From assembly GCF_000550805.1 (NCBI RefSeq), contig NZ_CP004353.1, forward strand, positions 62,001-126,000: a stretch of DNA of 64,000 nt. Direction: 5' to 3'. This document shows positions 25,092 through 33,174 of the stretch, piece after piece; position 1 is the stretch's first letter, and the number at the start of each line of letters is the position of its first letter. A model generated the notes under the pieces. The model did no database searches. It was not told the DNA's origin and saw nothing but the letters and a program-made list of their open reading frames with translations. The translations under genes and the position numbers were made by a program. The stretch is from Corynebacterium vitaeruminis DSM 20294. Its GTDB lineage: Bacteria > Actinomycetota > Actinomycetes > Mycobacteriales > Mycobacteriaceae.

Positions 25092-26414
25092 TTAATAGAG
25101 GAAGCGTTCGATGACGGCCTCGTAACCCGCGACGGTGAGCTTCAGGTCCTCCAGGTAGAGGTACTCGTCGTGGGAGTGGAGCTGGCCGTGGGCGTGGCCC
25201 AGGGTGCGCTCGCGGGCGTGAACCGCGAAGCCGTAGCCCACCCCGCCGAGGCGGCGGGCGAAGCGCAGGTCGGAGCCGCCAGGGGCGATCATCGGCACGA
25301 CGTCGGCGTCGGGGAAGAAGTCGCGCAGGGTGTCGGAAAGCGCCTGGTAGAGCGGGTGGTTGGTGGGAGAGAGCGTGGCCTCCTCGCAGATGAGCGGCTC
25401 GATCTCCACCTCGGGGGCGAGGTCGCCGAGCGCCTGGGTGAGCAGGCGATCGACGTAGGCGTCGTCCTGGCCGGGCAGGGTGCGGATGTCCATCTCCAGC
25501 CACGCGTGGCTGGGCAGCACGTTGATCGCCTGGCCAGCCCTTAAGACCGTCTGGGAGATCGTGAGATGGCTGACCGCGTCGGCAAACGCGGCGAGCTCGC
25601 CCAGGGGGGCGGGGTCGCCGCCGTCGATAAGCGATGCCTGCGTTACCGGGTCGAAGCGGAACGCCTTGACAAACCCGCCCCAGATGTCGCTGTGGCTGAC
25701 CTCCGGGGTGATGCCTGCGATGCGGCGCGCGACCTCGGCGATCTTCACGATCGCGGAGTCCTTGGCGTAGGGAGCGGAGCCGTGGCCGGCGTCCCCGTGG
25801 ACGTGCAGGCGGCGCTGCGCGGCACCCTTCTCGCCGACGTAGACGATGACGGAGTCGGAGCCGTCCGCGCCGGGGATGTGCGAGCCGCCGGTCTCGGACA
25901 GGCAGTTCTTCCAGCTGAACGCGTCGCTGTGGTTCTCGGATAGCCACTTGGCGCCGAGCGTGCCGCGGGACTCCTCGTCGGCCACGCCCACGAAGTACAG
26001 GGTGCCCTTGTTGCCGCCGCGGCGGGCGACCTCGCGGGTGACGGCGGCCATCGTCGCGGTGATGAACAGCATGTCGACGGCGCCGCGGCCGTAGAGCTTG
26101 CCGTCCGCGACTACGGCGTCGAAGGCGGGCTTGGTCCACTTGGACTCGTCTACTGGGACGACGTCGGTGTGACCGAGCAGGGTGAGTGGCTCCGCGCCCT
26201 CGTCGGTGCCGGGGACGGTGACGATGATGCTCGTGCGCCCGGGTTCGGGCTCGAGCCGCTGGATCGAGACGCGCCCGGCGGGCAGCCCGCCGAAGAAGCG
26301 CTCGAGCGTGTCCGCGTTGCGGACCTCCTGGCCGGAGCCCGGGGTGAAGTCGTTCACGCAGGCGTTGGAGATGAGCTCCTTGAGAAGGGTGAGGGTGTCG
26401 TCGTACAGCGTCAT
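25092..26414 (-). CDS. M20 family zinc metallopeptidase / deacylase
   Basis: 440 residues from the ATG at 26414. The dimetal site is clear: Leu-Leu-Gly-His-Thr-Asp-Val-Val-Pro-Val, then Tyr-Gly-Arg-Gly-Ala-Val-Asp-Met, then Ala-Asp-Glu-Glu-Ser with the catalytic Glu, and a C-terminal His in His-Ser-His-Asp-Glu-Tyr. The usual lid dimerisation domain is inserted in the middle. The M20/M25/M40 group cleaves dipeptides or N-acyl amino acids in the cytosol; the precise substrate is open. Confidence 0.9.
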   Translation of the reverse strand: MTLYDDTLTLLKELISNACVNDFTPGSGQEVRNADTLERFFGGLPAGRVSIQRLEPEPGRTSIIVTVPGTDEGAEPLTLLGHTDVVPVDESKWTKPAFDAVVADGKLYGRGAVDMLFITATMAAVTREVARRGGNKGTLYFVGVADEESRGTLGAKWLSENHSDAFSWKNCLSETGGSHIPGADGSDSVIVYVGEKGAAQRRLHVHGDAGHGSAPYAKDSAIVKIAEVARRIAGITPEVSHSDIWGGFVKAFRFDPVTQASLIDGGDPAPLGELAAFADAVSHLTISQTVLRAGQAINVLPSHAWLEMDIRTLPGQDDAYVDRLLTQALGDLAPEVEIEPLICEEATLSPTNHPLYQALSDTLRDFFPDADVVPMIAPGGSDLRFARRLGGVGYGFAVHARERTLGHAHGQLHSHDEYLYLEDLKLTVAGYEAVIERFLY

Positions 26415-26479
26415 GAGACCCACTCTAGGTGCGTTGGGGGTAAAAGAGGGGGGCATAAATTCGTGTAATTACTAAACGT

Positions 26480-26520
26480 CGTTCAATTTTGGGGATAGGA
26501 TTTTTGAACGGTGATCAATT
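26480..26520. promoter_or_regulatory. Inverted repeat upstream of bioB
   Basis: CGTTCAA (26480) and TTGAACG (26514) are perfect inverted arms with 27 bp between them, about 65-105 bp upstream of bioB. Corynebacterial biotin genes are controlled by the TetR-type BioQ, whose site also carries TGAAC half-sites; the wide spacing makes this only a candidate. Confidence 0.35.
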
Positions 26521-26583
26521 AGACGGGTCGCCGTAGCGCACAACCCCGTAGCGCACAGCCTAAGGTTTTCGAGGAGACAGTAC

Positions 26584-27579
26584 ATGAGCGACATTCTGGA
26601 TCGCGCCCGCGTCAAGGTTCTGGAGCAGGGCATCGGCCTGGACAAGGACGAGGTTCTGGAGGTCCTGACCCTGGATGACGACCAGATCCCGGCCCTGCTC
26701 GAGCTGGCCCACGAGGTCCGCCTCAAGTGGTGCGGCGAGGAGGTCGAGGTCGAGGGCATCATCTCTCTCAAGACCGGCGGCTGCCCCGAGGACTGCCACT
26801 TCTGCTCCCAGTCCGGCCTGTTCGAGTCCCCGGTTCGCTCCGCGTGGCTTGACATCGCGGGCCTCGTCGAGGCCGCGAAGCAGACCCAGAAGTCCGGCGC
26901 GACCGAGTTCTGCATCGTCGCTGCGGTCAAGGGTCCGGACGAGCGCCTCATGAGCCAGCTGGAGGAGGCCGTCGCCGCCATCAAGAGCGAGGTCGACATC
27001 GAGGTCGCGGCCTCCATCGGCATCCTCACCCAGGAGCAGGTCGACCGCCTCAAGGCCGCGGGCGTGCACCGCTACAACCACAACCTGGAGACCGCCCGCT
27101 CCTACTTCCCGAACGTCGTGACCACCCACTCCTGGGAGTCGCGCCGCGACACCCTGCGCATGGTCGGCGAGGCCGGCATGGAGGTCTGCTCCGGCGGCAT
27201 CCTCGGCATGGGCGAGACCCTCGAGCAGCGCGCCGAGTTCGCCACCGACCTCGCGGCGCTCAACCCGACCGAGGTCCCGATGAACTTCCTCGACCCGCGC
27301 CCGGGCACCCCGTTCGCCGACCGCGAGGTCATGGAGACCTCCGACGCCCTGCGCGCCATCGGCGCCTTCCGCCTCGCCCTGCCGAAGACCATCCTGCGCT
27401 TCGCCGGCGGCCGCGAGCTCACCCTCGGTGACCTCGGCACTGAGCAGGGCCTGCTCGGCGGCATCAACGCCGTCATCGTGGGCAACTACCTGACCACCCT
27501 GGGCCGCCCGATGGAGCAGGACCTCGACATGCTTGGCAAGCTCCGCCTACCCATCAAGGCCCTGAACGCGAGCGTCTAA
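26584..27579 (+). CDS. bioB: Biotin synthase
   Basis: 331 residues. Radical-SAM cluster ligands are Cys67-x3-Cys71-x2-Cys74 in [10 protein letters not shown], followed by the Tyr-Asn-His-Asn-Leu-Glu-Thr segment and Gly-Met-Gly-Glu-Thr typical of BioB. It inserts sulfur into dethiobiotin to make biotin. The next gene overlaps its stop codon and encodes the actinobacterial auxiliary protein, so the two act together. No bioA or bioD is nearby. Confidence 0.97.
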   Translation: MSDILDRARVKVLEQGIGLDKDEVLEVLTLDDDQIPALLELAHEVRLKWCGEEVEVEGIISLKTGGCPEDCHFCSQSGLFESPVRSAWLDIAGLVEAAKQTQKSGATEFCIVAAVKGPDERLMSQLEEAVAAIKSEVDIEVAASIGILTQEQVDRLKAAGVHRYNHNLETARSYFPNVVTTHSWESRRDTLRMVGEAGMEVCSGGILGMGETLEQRAEFATDLAALNPTEVPMNFLDPRPGTPFADREVMETSDALRAIGAFRLALPKTILRFAGGRELTLGDLGTEQGLLGGINAVIVGNYLTTLGRPMEQDLDMLGKLRLPIKALNASV

Positions 27580-27833
27580 TGAAGACCGACTCCCAAGAGC
27601 TGCTCACAGTCATCTTGGCTGGTGAGCCCCCGATCTACCACCCCAACACGGGGCAGGAGATCGCCTCGGGGGAAGAGATTAGGCTTTCCCCCTCCGCGCG
27701 CGCTGGCTTCGAGGCCCCCCGCTTCTGCCAGCTGTGTGGCCGCCGCATGGTGGTTCAGGTGCGCCCCGATGGCTGGGAGGCCACGTGCTCCCGGCACGGC
27801 ACCGTGGACAGCGTGTACCTCGGCCGCAGGTAG
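27579..27833 (+). CDS. bsaP: Biotin synthase auxiliary protein BsaP
   Basis: The start ATG shares one base with the bioB stop (TAATG), so translation is coupled. The 84-residue protein has a cluster of potential metal ligands, Cys50-x2-Cys53 and Cys70-x2-His73, in the order seen in the mycobacterial protein that is required for BioB to turn over. Length and position fit BsaP. The N-terminal segment Tyr-His-Pro-Asn-Thr-Gly is also typical. Confidence 0.85.
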   Translation: MKTDSQELLTVILAGEPPIYHPNTGQEIASGEEIRLSPSARAGFEAPRFCQLCGRRMVVQVRPDGWEATCSRHGTVDSVYLGRR

Positions 27834-27866
27834 TTTCTACCCATTGTTTCTGGTTCATTGGCATTG

Positions 27867-27893
27867 ACCCGGCACCTCGTGTGCCGGGTTTTT
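27867..27893 (+). terminator. Intrinsic terminator of bioB-bsaP
   Basis: ACCCGGCAC and GTGCCGGGT form a perfect 9-bp stem with a 5-base loop, running into five T residues. Confidence 0.9.
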
Positions 27894-27896
27894 GCT

Positions 27897-27914
27897 GCTT
27901 GTCGACGCCTACGG
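27897..27914 (+). repeat. Dispersed word, intergenic copy
   Basis: GCTTGTCGACGCCTACGG, the most complete form of the word, directly after the bioB-bsaP terminator. Confidence 0.65.
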
Positions 27915-27956
27915 CCTCAAGACCGCAAACACTGACCGGCATAGCCAAGGGGGGTG

Positions 27957-28330
27957 TCACTTACCTTGCTCGGCCCCGAGCTGGTTGGCGAGTTTTTCCA
28001 ACTCAAATTCTTTCAGCGCCGTCGGTCTCCTGCAGCCTCTTTTCTGCCGCTGGGGTGGCTTTCGCCTTCTCCTCATTCCGGAAAAGCTCCCTGGCTAGGG
28101 GTTTTGAGTGCAGCTGCCGAGCATCGAACCAAGTCACCTGCCAACTAGGCGGCGCTATTCTTCTCCATTAACACTTGACGGTACGACCGATCACGGGCCA
28201 AGCCCAGCGTGTCCAGAGTCGTCGCAAACGGAGAATTACGTTGCGTCTCAACCACGACAATCACGCCACCGATCAGCATCGGCGATGTCAACGATGACAC
28301 GATGCATAAGCGCGTGGTACGCCCCTCCAT
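27957..28330 (-). pseudogene. Frameshifted gene remnant
   Basis: Three overlapping minus-strand frames together read as one protein tail. The frame from 28330 ends ...Val-Leu-Met-Glu-Lys-Asn-Ser-Ala-Ala. The next frame continues Trp-Gln-Val-Thr-Trp-Phe-Asp-Ala-Arg-Gln-Leu-His-Ser-Lys and a charged helix. A third frame ends Leu-Glu-Lys-Leu-Ala-Asn-Gln-Leu-Gly-Ala-Glu-Gln-Gly-Lys at 27957. The highly charged, helix-like composition in each frame argues for real but broken coding. I do not recognise the family; the rest of this more than 300-bp gap holds nothing else. Confidence 0.5.
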
Positions 28331-28352
28331 TAGTGTCAGAGCCCATCAATAG

Positions 28353-28577
28353 CTAAATAATTATCCCGAAATCAAGCTCGAGATCTACAACAAGGGCCCC
28401 TATCGGCTCGTTATCTTTCAGCCACTCTTCCACAGTGGCACGCTGCACCGACCGAGAACTATCTTCAATCCCAAGGTCTTCCAACAACTCAGACAGATTC
28501 GTCGGAGGATCACTAGGCTTACGGATCGCCAATTCATCCCAAAAACGCTTGGCGTATTCCTTATTTTGTGCGTCCAT
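28353..28577 (-). CDS. Small acidic hypothetical protein
   Basis: A GGAG site seven bases upstream selects the ATG at 28577 (74 residues). The protein is acidic and probably helical (Trp-Asp-Glu-Leu-Ala-Ile-Arg-Lys, Leu-Ser-Glu-Leu-Leu-Glu-Asp-Leu) and ends in hydrophobic Gly-Ile-Ile-Ile. It starts inside the end of a minus-strand ORF (28561-28815) and lies just before the broken gene at 28330. A small acidic protein in such a decaying array would fit an immunity or antitoxin gene, but no family is recognised. Confidence 0.5.
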   Translation of the reverse strand: MDAQNKEYAKRFWDELAIRKPSDPPTNLSELLEDLGIEDSSRSVQRATVEEWLKDNEPIGALVVDLELDFGIII

Positions 28578-28815
28578 AAAACATCTCCACGTGGATGATT
28601 GGAGTCTTTCGGCCTTGATCATCCACCCTTGTCGCAGCACCCAGAGGAATTAGGTGATCCTGTTGAGGAACCAGTCCAGGGGCGCCGTTTGCCGTCATCC
28701 ACATCCCTAGGTTCTCCTTCTTCGCCTTAATTCTTGGTTGGGGACCAGCCCTACCCAGAGGTCGTAAACTCTTTCGCAGCCGTTTTCCGAGGTTCCCCAA
28801 CTGGAACAGACTCAC
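28561..28815 (-). pseudogene. C-terminal fragment of an unidentified protein
   Basis: 84 codons from a GTG without a good ribosome site; an in-frame stop lies only 33 bp upstream of it. The product is basic at the N-terminus (Lys-Arg-Leu-Arg-Lys-Ser-Leu-Arg) and then has a compact segment with Gln-Gln-Asp-His-Leu-Ile-Pro-Leu-Gly and His-Val-Glu-Met-Phe-Tyr-Gly. It overlaps the start of the small acidic gene by 17 bp. The pattern, a basic tail domain followed by a small acidic gene, resembles a truncated toxin C-terminus, which is inference. Confidence 0.35.
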
Positions 28816-29142
28816 GTCGCATCGAGTGCGAGGTGAAAAATCACCTCAATCAAGGTTATCGCGGTTCTGTGGAAGACGAGCAGGGGGAACATGCACTTTT
28901 CTCCGACGCATCTGCCTTTTCACGGCTTCGCGTTGCGCCACGTGGTCGGATACTTCCGAATCCGCTCACGTGTGCCTCGCCAATAGCCCTCGCTTCGGCG
29001 CTTTCCGACGCCAAGGTGCTCACCGAAGATGCCCGGGGCGGTACTCACATAGGAGTTGCTGAGGGCCGTTTGCGAGCCGCGCTCTGGCGGCCTGTGCGAC
29101 GGGGTGTGTACGCGGTCTGCCCCGTCGTCTGAAGGTCGCTGG
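28816..29142. other. Gene-poor remnant stretch
   Basis: No credible intact gene is seen. A plus-strand reading ending at 29132 closes with Leu-Trp-Arg-Pro-Val-Arg-Arg-Gly-Val-Tyr-Ala-Val, similar to the first domain of AbiEi/DUF559-type proteins, and may be a fragment of such a gene. A dispersed-word copy, GCTTTCCGACGCCAAGG, is at 29000-29016. Confidence 0.35.
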
Positions 29143-29160
29143 CCGTAGGCGTCGATAAGC
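29143..29160 (-). repeat. Dispersed word, intergenic copy
   Basis: CCGTAGGCGTCGATAAGC ends 17 bases upstream of the sirtuin start, where the leader would be. Confidence 0.6.
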
Positions 29161-29177
29161 GTTAATCTGCTAGCGAT

Positions 29178-30098
29178 ATGGAAGATCCAGCCGTTTCCCT
29201 TGCCCACGCCTCCGCGCTGCGCTCGATCGCGCGCGTGGTAGAGGAGAAGGTCGCGCCCACCCCGCCGGAGGAGGCCCTGGAGCGCGTTACGGCGCAGCTG
29301 CGCGCGGGAGACGTGCTGGTCGTCACCGGTGCGGGCGTGTCCACCGACTCCGGGATCCCCGACTACCGCGGTCCGCGCGGGTCGCTGTCGAGGCACCGGC
29401 CGATGACGTACCAGGAGTTTCGCTACGACCCGGCGGCGCTGCACCGCTACTGGGCGCGCAGCTTCGTGGGCTGGCGGCACATGGACTCCGCGCGCCCTAA
29501 CCGGGTGCACGAGCTGTTTGCCTTATGGGAGGGAAAGGGGCTGGTCAGCGGCGTGGTGACCCAAAACGTCGACGGCCTGCACCAGGCCGCGGGCTCGCGC
29601 AACGTGGTCGCCCTCCACGGCGACCTGTCCACCGTGGTGTGCCTGAGTTGTGGATTCCACGAGCCGCGCCGCTCCTTCGACGCCCGGCTCGAGGCCGCGA
29701 ACCCCGGCTACCTCGAGTCGATCCGGGTGGAGGCGTCGATGGTCAACCCTGACGGCGACGTCACGCTGGGCGAGGAGGACGTCGCGCGGTTCCGCCTGCT
29801 CGGCTGCCTGCGCTGCGGATCGCGGCTGCTCAAGCCCGACGTGGTCTACTTCGGTGAGCCGGTTCCGGTTGCGCGCAAGGAGAAGGCCGCGGCGCTGCTG
29901 GCGGGTTCGCGGTCGGTGCTCGTGGCGGGCTCCTCGCTGGCGGTGATGAGCGGGCTGCGCATCGTCATCGACGCGCAGAAGCAGGGCAAGGAGGTCGCGG
30001 TGATCAACGGCGGGCCCGGGCGTGCCGACGAGCGCGTGGATGTCGTGTGGCGCACGCAGCTGCGGCCCGCACTGGAGGCGCTGTCGCTGCGGTTGTAG
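29178..30098 (+). CDS. Sir2 family NAD-dependent protein deacylase
   Basis: 306 residues with a complete sirtuin core: Gly-Ala-Gly-Val-Ser-Thr-Asp-Ser-Gly-Ile-Pro-Asp-Tyr-Arg-Gly (51-65), Thr-Gln-Asn-Val-Asp-Gly-Leu-His (128-135), the catalytic His147 in Leu-His-Gly-Asp, and the zinc Cys pairs Cys155-x2-Cys158 and a second Cys-Leu-Arg-Cys. It removes acetyl or other acyl groups from lysines with NAD. The roughly 40-residue N-terminal extension and a long insert between the Cys pairs are typical of the actinobacterial SIR4-like class. Confidence 0.93.
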   Translation: MEDPAVSLAHASALRSIARVVEEKVAPTPPEEALERVTAQLRAGDVLVVTGAGVSTDSGIPDYRGPRGSLSRHRPMTYQEFRYDPAALHRYWARSFVGWRHMDSARPNRVHELFALWEGKGLVSGVVTQNVDGLHQAAGSRNVVALHGDLSTVVCLSCGFHEPRRSFDARLEAANPGYLESIRVEASMVNPDGDVTLGEEDVARFRLLGCLRCGSRLLKPDVVYFGEPVPVARKEKAAALLAGSRSVLVAGSSLAVMSGLRIVIDAQKQGKEVAVINGGPGRADERVDVVWRTQLRPALEALSLRL

Positions 30099-30147
30099 GG
30101 CGCGGGGTCTTGTCTCGCCGGCAGTTCCCTAGGCACGCTGCGTGGAA

Positions 30148-30220
30148 GATCTAAAACATCTAAAATGGGGACTACGATCTAAAGGATCTAAAAGATCTAA
30201 AAAGTCTAAAACCTCTAGAA
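30148..30220 (+). repeat. 9-bp iteron-like direct repeats
   Basis: Two units (GATCTAAAA, CATCTAAAA) at 30148-30165, a 10-bp spacer, then five contiguous units at 30176-30220: GATCTAAAG, GATCTAAAA twice, AGTCTAAAA and CCTCTAGAA. The array ends 40 bp before the start of the Orc1/Cdc6-like ATPase gene. Confidence 0.9.
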
Positions 30221-30260
30221 TGTGTGAAACCGCGGAACCGAGCGCGAGAGTAGGAAACCC

Positions 30261-31388
30261 ATGATCACCAACCCCTTCCGGCCGGGCTTCGGCGTCTCGC
30301 CCTTCGAGCTCGGCGGCCGCCAGGTGGAGCTCAGCACCTTCATGTACGGGCTTCTCGGCGGCGTCGGCAGCATGCAGCGCGCGCTTCTTGTCAGCGGCTC
30401 GCGCGGCGTGGGCAAGACCGTCCTGCTCAACGAGTTCGAGCGCCAGGCCCGCGAGCAGGGCTGGGTGGTCGTGCGCGCCTACCCGGACGCCGAGATGATC
30501 TCCAGGCTGCGCGACTCCACGCTCCCGCAGGCCTACTACGACCTCGACCAGTCCGAGCCGCCGAGGAAGCGGACCGTCACGGGGATCGGCATCTCCAGCC
30601 TGGGATCGGTGACCACCCAGGTCGAGGACCATGACCCCGCGCCGACGCTGCTGGGCGAGCTGCGTAGGCTCGCGGAGATCGCGCAGGTGCACGGGGTCGG
30701 CGTCTTGATCACCCTCGACGAGCTGCAGGCCGCCCGGATCGAGGACCTCGCCCAGCTCGCCACGGCGATCCAGGACCTCGTGCGCGACAACTTCGATATC
30801 GCCTTCGCCACCGCCGGGCTAACCTTTGGGGTCGAGGCGCTCCTCGAGCACCCGGGTACGACGTTCATGCGGCGCGCCCAGCGCCTCGAGCTGGGTGGGC
30901 TCAGCGACACCGACGTCGCCGAGGCCCTGACGAAGACCGCGGCGGCCTCCGGCAGGGAGTTCGAGGAAGGCGCGCTGCTCCTCGCCGTGGACCTAGTCCA
31001 GGGCTACCCCTTCCTCCTCCAGCTGGTGGGTTCCCTGGCGTGGGCGAGGTCCGTGATGGCGGGCGACACCTCCATCAAGGAGGCGCACGTGCTGGCGATC
31101 GCCGAGGACGTGAAGCAGCTCATGGGCATTCAGGTGCACAAAATCGCGCTCAAGGCGGTCCCGGACGGCGAGATGGAGTTCCTGCGCACGATGGCACGCC
31201 TAGAGGCCGAGCACGGTCCCGAGATTCCGGTCGCGCGCATCGCCGCGGAGATGGGTCGCAAGCCCAATGGCATCTCCGTGTGGCGGCGCAACCTCATCGA
31301 GCGTGACCTCGTGACCCCCTCGAGCTACGGGCACGTGCGGTTTGCGATGCCGTACATGGGGGAGTACCTGCGCTCCGTCGAGATGTAG
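30261..31388 (+). CDS. Orc1/Cdc6-like AAA ATPase with C-terminal winged helix
   Basis: 375 residues. An N-terminal Asn-Pro-Phe-Arg-Pro segment and the Walker A Gly-Ser-Arg-Gly-Val-Gly-Lys-Thr (46-53) are followed by Walker B Leu-Ile-Thr-Leu-Asp-Glu-Leu-Gln, a sensor-type Phe-Ala-Thr-Ala-Gly, and a C-terminal helix-turn-helix (Glu-Met-Gly-Arg-Lys-Pro-Asn-Gly-Ile-Ser-Val-Trp-Arg-Arg). This is the actinobacterial branch of Orc1/Cdc6-like or AAA_16 ATPases. The combination of an ATPase, a DNA-binding tail and upstream iterons points to a DNA-binding switch that probably regulates itself. Function in these bacteria is not established. No plasmid or phage genes adjoin it. Confidence 0.8.
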   Translation: MITNPFRPGFGVSPFELGGRQVELSTFMYGLLGGVGSMQRALLVSGSRGVGKTVLLNEFERQAREQGWVVVRAYPDAEMISRLRDSTLPQAYYDLDQSEPPRKRTVTGIGISSLGSVTTQVEDHDPAPTLLGELRRLAEIAQVHGVGVLITLDELQAARIEDLAQLATAIQDLVRDNFDIAFATAGLTFGVEALLEHPGTTFMRRAQRLELGGLSDTDVAEALTKTAAASGREFEEGALLLAVDLVQGYPFLLQLVGSLAWARSVMAGDTSIKEAHVLAIAEDVKQLMGIQVHKIALKAVPDGEMEFLRTMARLEAEHGPEIPVARIAAEMGRKPNGISVWRRNLIERDLVTPSSYGHVRFAMPYMGEYLRSVEM

Positions 31389-31456
31389 CCCGCTCCCTGC
31401 TCGCCCTGCCGGAACCCCGCTTTGCTACTAGGCTCAAGGAGAAATAAAGAGCTTAG

Positions 31457-31475
31457 GCGGCCGAGGGACGGCCGC
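31457..31475 (+). promoter_or_regulatory. GC palindrome in the amn leader
   Basis: GCGGCCG and CGGCCGC form a perfect stem with a 5-base loop about 30 bp upstream of the amn start. No T-run follows, so it is more likely an operator or leader hairpin than a terminator. Confidence 0.35.
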
Positions 31476-31504
31476 ACCCACAGAAGAGCCGCAAAGGAAG
31501 AGCA

Positions 31505-32914
31505 ATGCAGGGACTGTCTGTCGCCGAAGCGGTCGGCGCGCTGATCGACATCTACGAATCCTCCACGAAGCGAGCCCACGAGGTGTTCGAGTCGGGCGAC
31601 TACGCCCTCTACTCGCAGGTCGTCTACCCCAAGCTCACCGTCGAGGTGAAAAGCTGGCACCCGATCGACCGCACCCAGTCCTACGGCTACGTCGACGAGG
31701 AAGGCGTCTATTCCGCGGTTCTCTCCCGCCCGCAGCTGATGGCGGCGTACCTTACTAGCCAGCTCGAGCGCCTGACCAGCAACTACGACTGCGAGATCTC
31801 GGTCGCGCCCTCCGAGGTGCGCATCCCTCCGGAGTATATCGACGGCATCGAGGGGCTCTCCGAGGCGCGCCGGGCGGGAGATACCGGCGACTTCGTGCCC
31901 CGCCCCACCCTCGACGACGTCGACGACGCCATTATCGACGGCGACTGGGACGCCTTCCACGGCCCCGAGAAGCCCCTGTTCCACTTCACCCCGCAGCGCT
32001 TCGACATCGCCTGCGCCCGCATCGCCCACTACACGGGCATCAACGCCGACCACGTCCAGCGCTACATCCTGTTCACCAACTACGCCATGCACACCCGCGA
32101 GTTTCTGCGCTTCGCGCTGGCTGAGCTCACGCGCGAGGGGTCTCGCTATCACTGCCTCATGCTTTCCGACGGCCAGCGCATCAAACGCGCGGACGCCGAG
32201 AAGGTCGACCCCGACTCGCTTAGCCTGCAGACCGGCCACCAGATGCCTAGGCTCGACCTCATCGCCGACGATCACATGGGTATCACCATGATCAACATCG
32301 GCGTCGGCCCCTCCAACGCGAAGACGATCACCGACTGCCTCGCCGTCCTGCGCCCTGAGGCCTGGGTGATGATCGGCCACTGCGCGGGCCTCGATGGCCG
32401 CATGCGCATCGGCGACCTCATCCTGGGCAACGCCTACCAGCGTGACGACAACCTCCTCGACCACCACATCCCCCTCGACCTGCCCATACCCGCGGTGCCC
32501 GAGGTCCAAAAGGCCCTAGAGAAGTCCGTGCGCAAGATCTACGGCGAGGACATGCAGCTCATGCGCACCGGCACGGTCCTATCCACCGACGACCGCAACT
32601 GGGAGTGGCACACGCCGAAGAAGCTGTGGGAGCTGCTGCGCGGCTCCACGGCTGCGGCCTGCGACATGGAGTCCGCGACGCTCGCGGCCAACGGCTACCG
32701 CTACCGCATCCCGTACGGCACGCTGCTGAGCGTATCCGACCTGCCGCTGCACGCGGTGCCGAAGTTGCCCGCCGCGGCGCAGACCTTCTACGCCAACTCC
32801 AAGGAGGCGCACGTCATGTGCGCGGTCCGCGCGGTGGAGAAGCTCGCCTCGAACCCAGAGAAGCTGCGCACGAGGAAGCTGCGGCGCACGATCGGCGAGG
32901 TACCGTTCCGATAG
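31505..32914 (+). CDS. amn: AMP nucleosidase
   Basis: 469 residues, start supported by AAAGGAAG. The N-terminal regulatory domain (about 1-170) is followed by the nucleoside-phosphorylase-like catalytic domain with Met-Ile-Gly-His-Cys-Ala-Gly-Leu-Asp near 282 and Ala-Cys-Asp-Met-Glu-Ser-Ala-Thr-Leu near 383, the ribose-binding acid. It hydrolyses AMP to adenine and ribose 5-phosphate and so controls the adenylate pool and purine salvage. Length and domain order fit the family fully. Confidence 0.95.
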   Translation: MQGLSVAEAVGALIDIYESSTKRAHEVFESGDYALYSQVVYPKLTVEVKSWHPIDRTQSYGYVDEEGVYSAVLSRPQLMAAYLTSQLERLTSNYDCEISVAPSEVRIPPEYIDGIEGLSEARRAGDTGDFVPRPTLDDVDDAIIDGDWDAFHGPEKPLFHFTPQRFDIACARIAHYTGINADHVQRYILFTNYAMHTREFLRFALAELTREGSRYHCLMLSDGQRIKRADAEKVDPDSLSLQTGHQMPRLDLIADDHMGITMINIGVGPSNAKTITDCLAVLRPEAWVMIGHCAGLDGRMRIGDLILGNAYQRDDNLLDHHIPLDLPIPAVPEVQKALEKSVRKIYGEDMQLMRTGTVLSTDDRNWEWHTPKKLWELLRGSTAAACDMESATLAANGYRYRIPYGTLLSVSDLPLHAVPKLPAAAQTFYANSKEAHVMCAVRAVEKLASNPEKLRTRKLRRTIGEVPFR

Positions 32915-32938
32915 GCGCTCTCAGCCCGGCTTTACTGC

Positions 32939-33050
32939 CCCGCCTCGCAAACAAGCGCTTTCTTGACAGCCTGCAAGCGTGGTCTCCTGCGATTTTGCAA
33001 ACGCCGGCGTGTCAAAAATGCGTTTGTTTGACTCGCGGGCATTTTTGGAC
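32939..33050. repeat. Large imperfect inverted repeat after amn
   Basis: 30-bp arms (starting CCCGCCTCGC at 32939 and ending ACTCGCGGG at about 33040) match at about 22 positions and share CAAACAA and TTGACA blocks. They lie between amn and the convergent thioesterase gene and could act as a two-way terminator or be a mobile palindrome. Confidence 0.55.
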
Positions 33051-33106
33051 CCCAGAACCCGCGCATACGTGGGTTAGCAGATGCGACCACCTGCAGGTTT
33101 GCGTGG
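33048..33106 (-). repeat. 75-bp repeat element, copy 3 (inverted, diverged)
   Basis: Read on the minus strand this contains CGCAAAC, CAGGTGGTC, TGCTA and GCGCGGGTTCTGGGG in the same order and spacing as the copies at 19334 and 23065. Confidence 0.6.
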
Positions 33107-33174
33107 GGAAGAGGCACAGGTGCTCGGATGTTGGAGGGAGGCGAGGCGATCCGCGTCGGATCGCCCAAAGAAGA

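Noticed and set aside
27867..27893. Riboswitch after bioB-bsaP
   Set aside because: The structure is a simple stem with T-run downstream of the operon, which is a terminator.
28734..29132. 132-codon plus-strand frame as an intact gene
   Set aside because: The first half is unlike any protein and overlaps minus-strand fragments; only the last part resembles a known domain start, so I treat it as a remnant.
30148..30220. CRISPR or plasmid origin
   Set aside because: Units are 9 bp and contiguous; no replication, partition or mobilisation genes are near, so only iteron-like is claimed.
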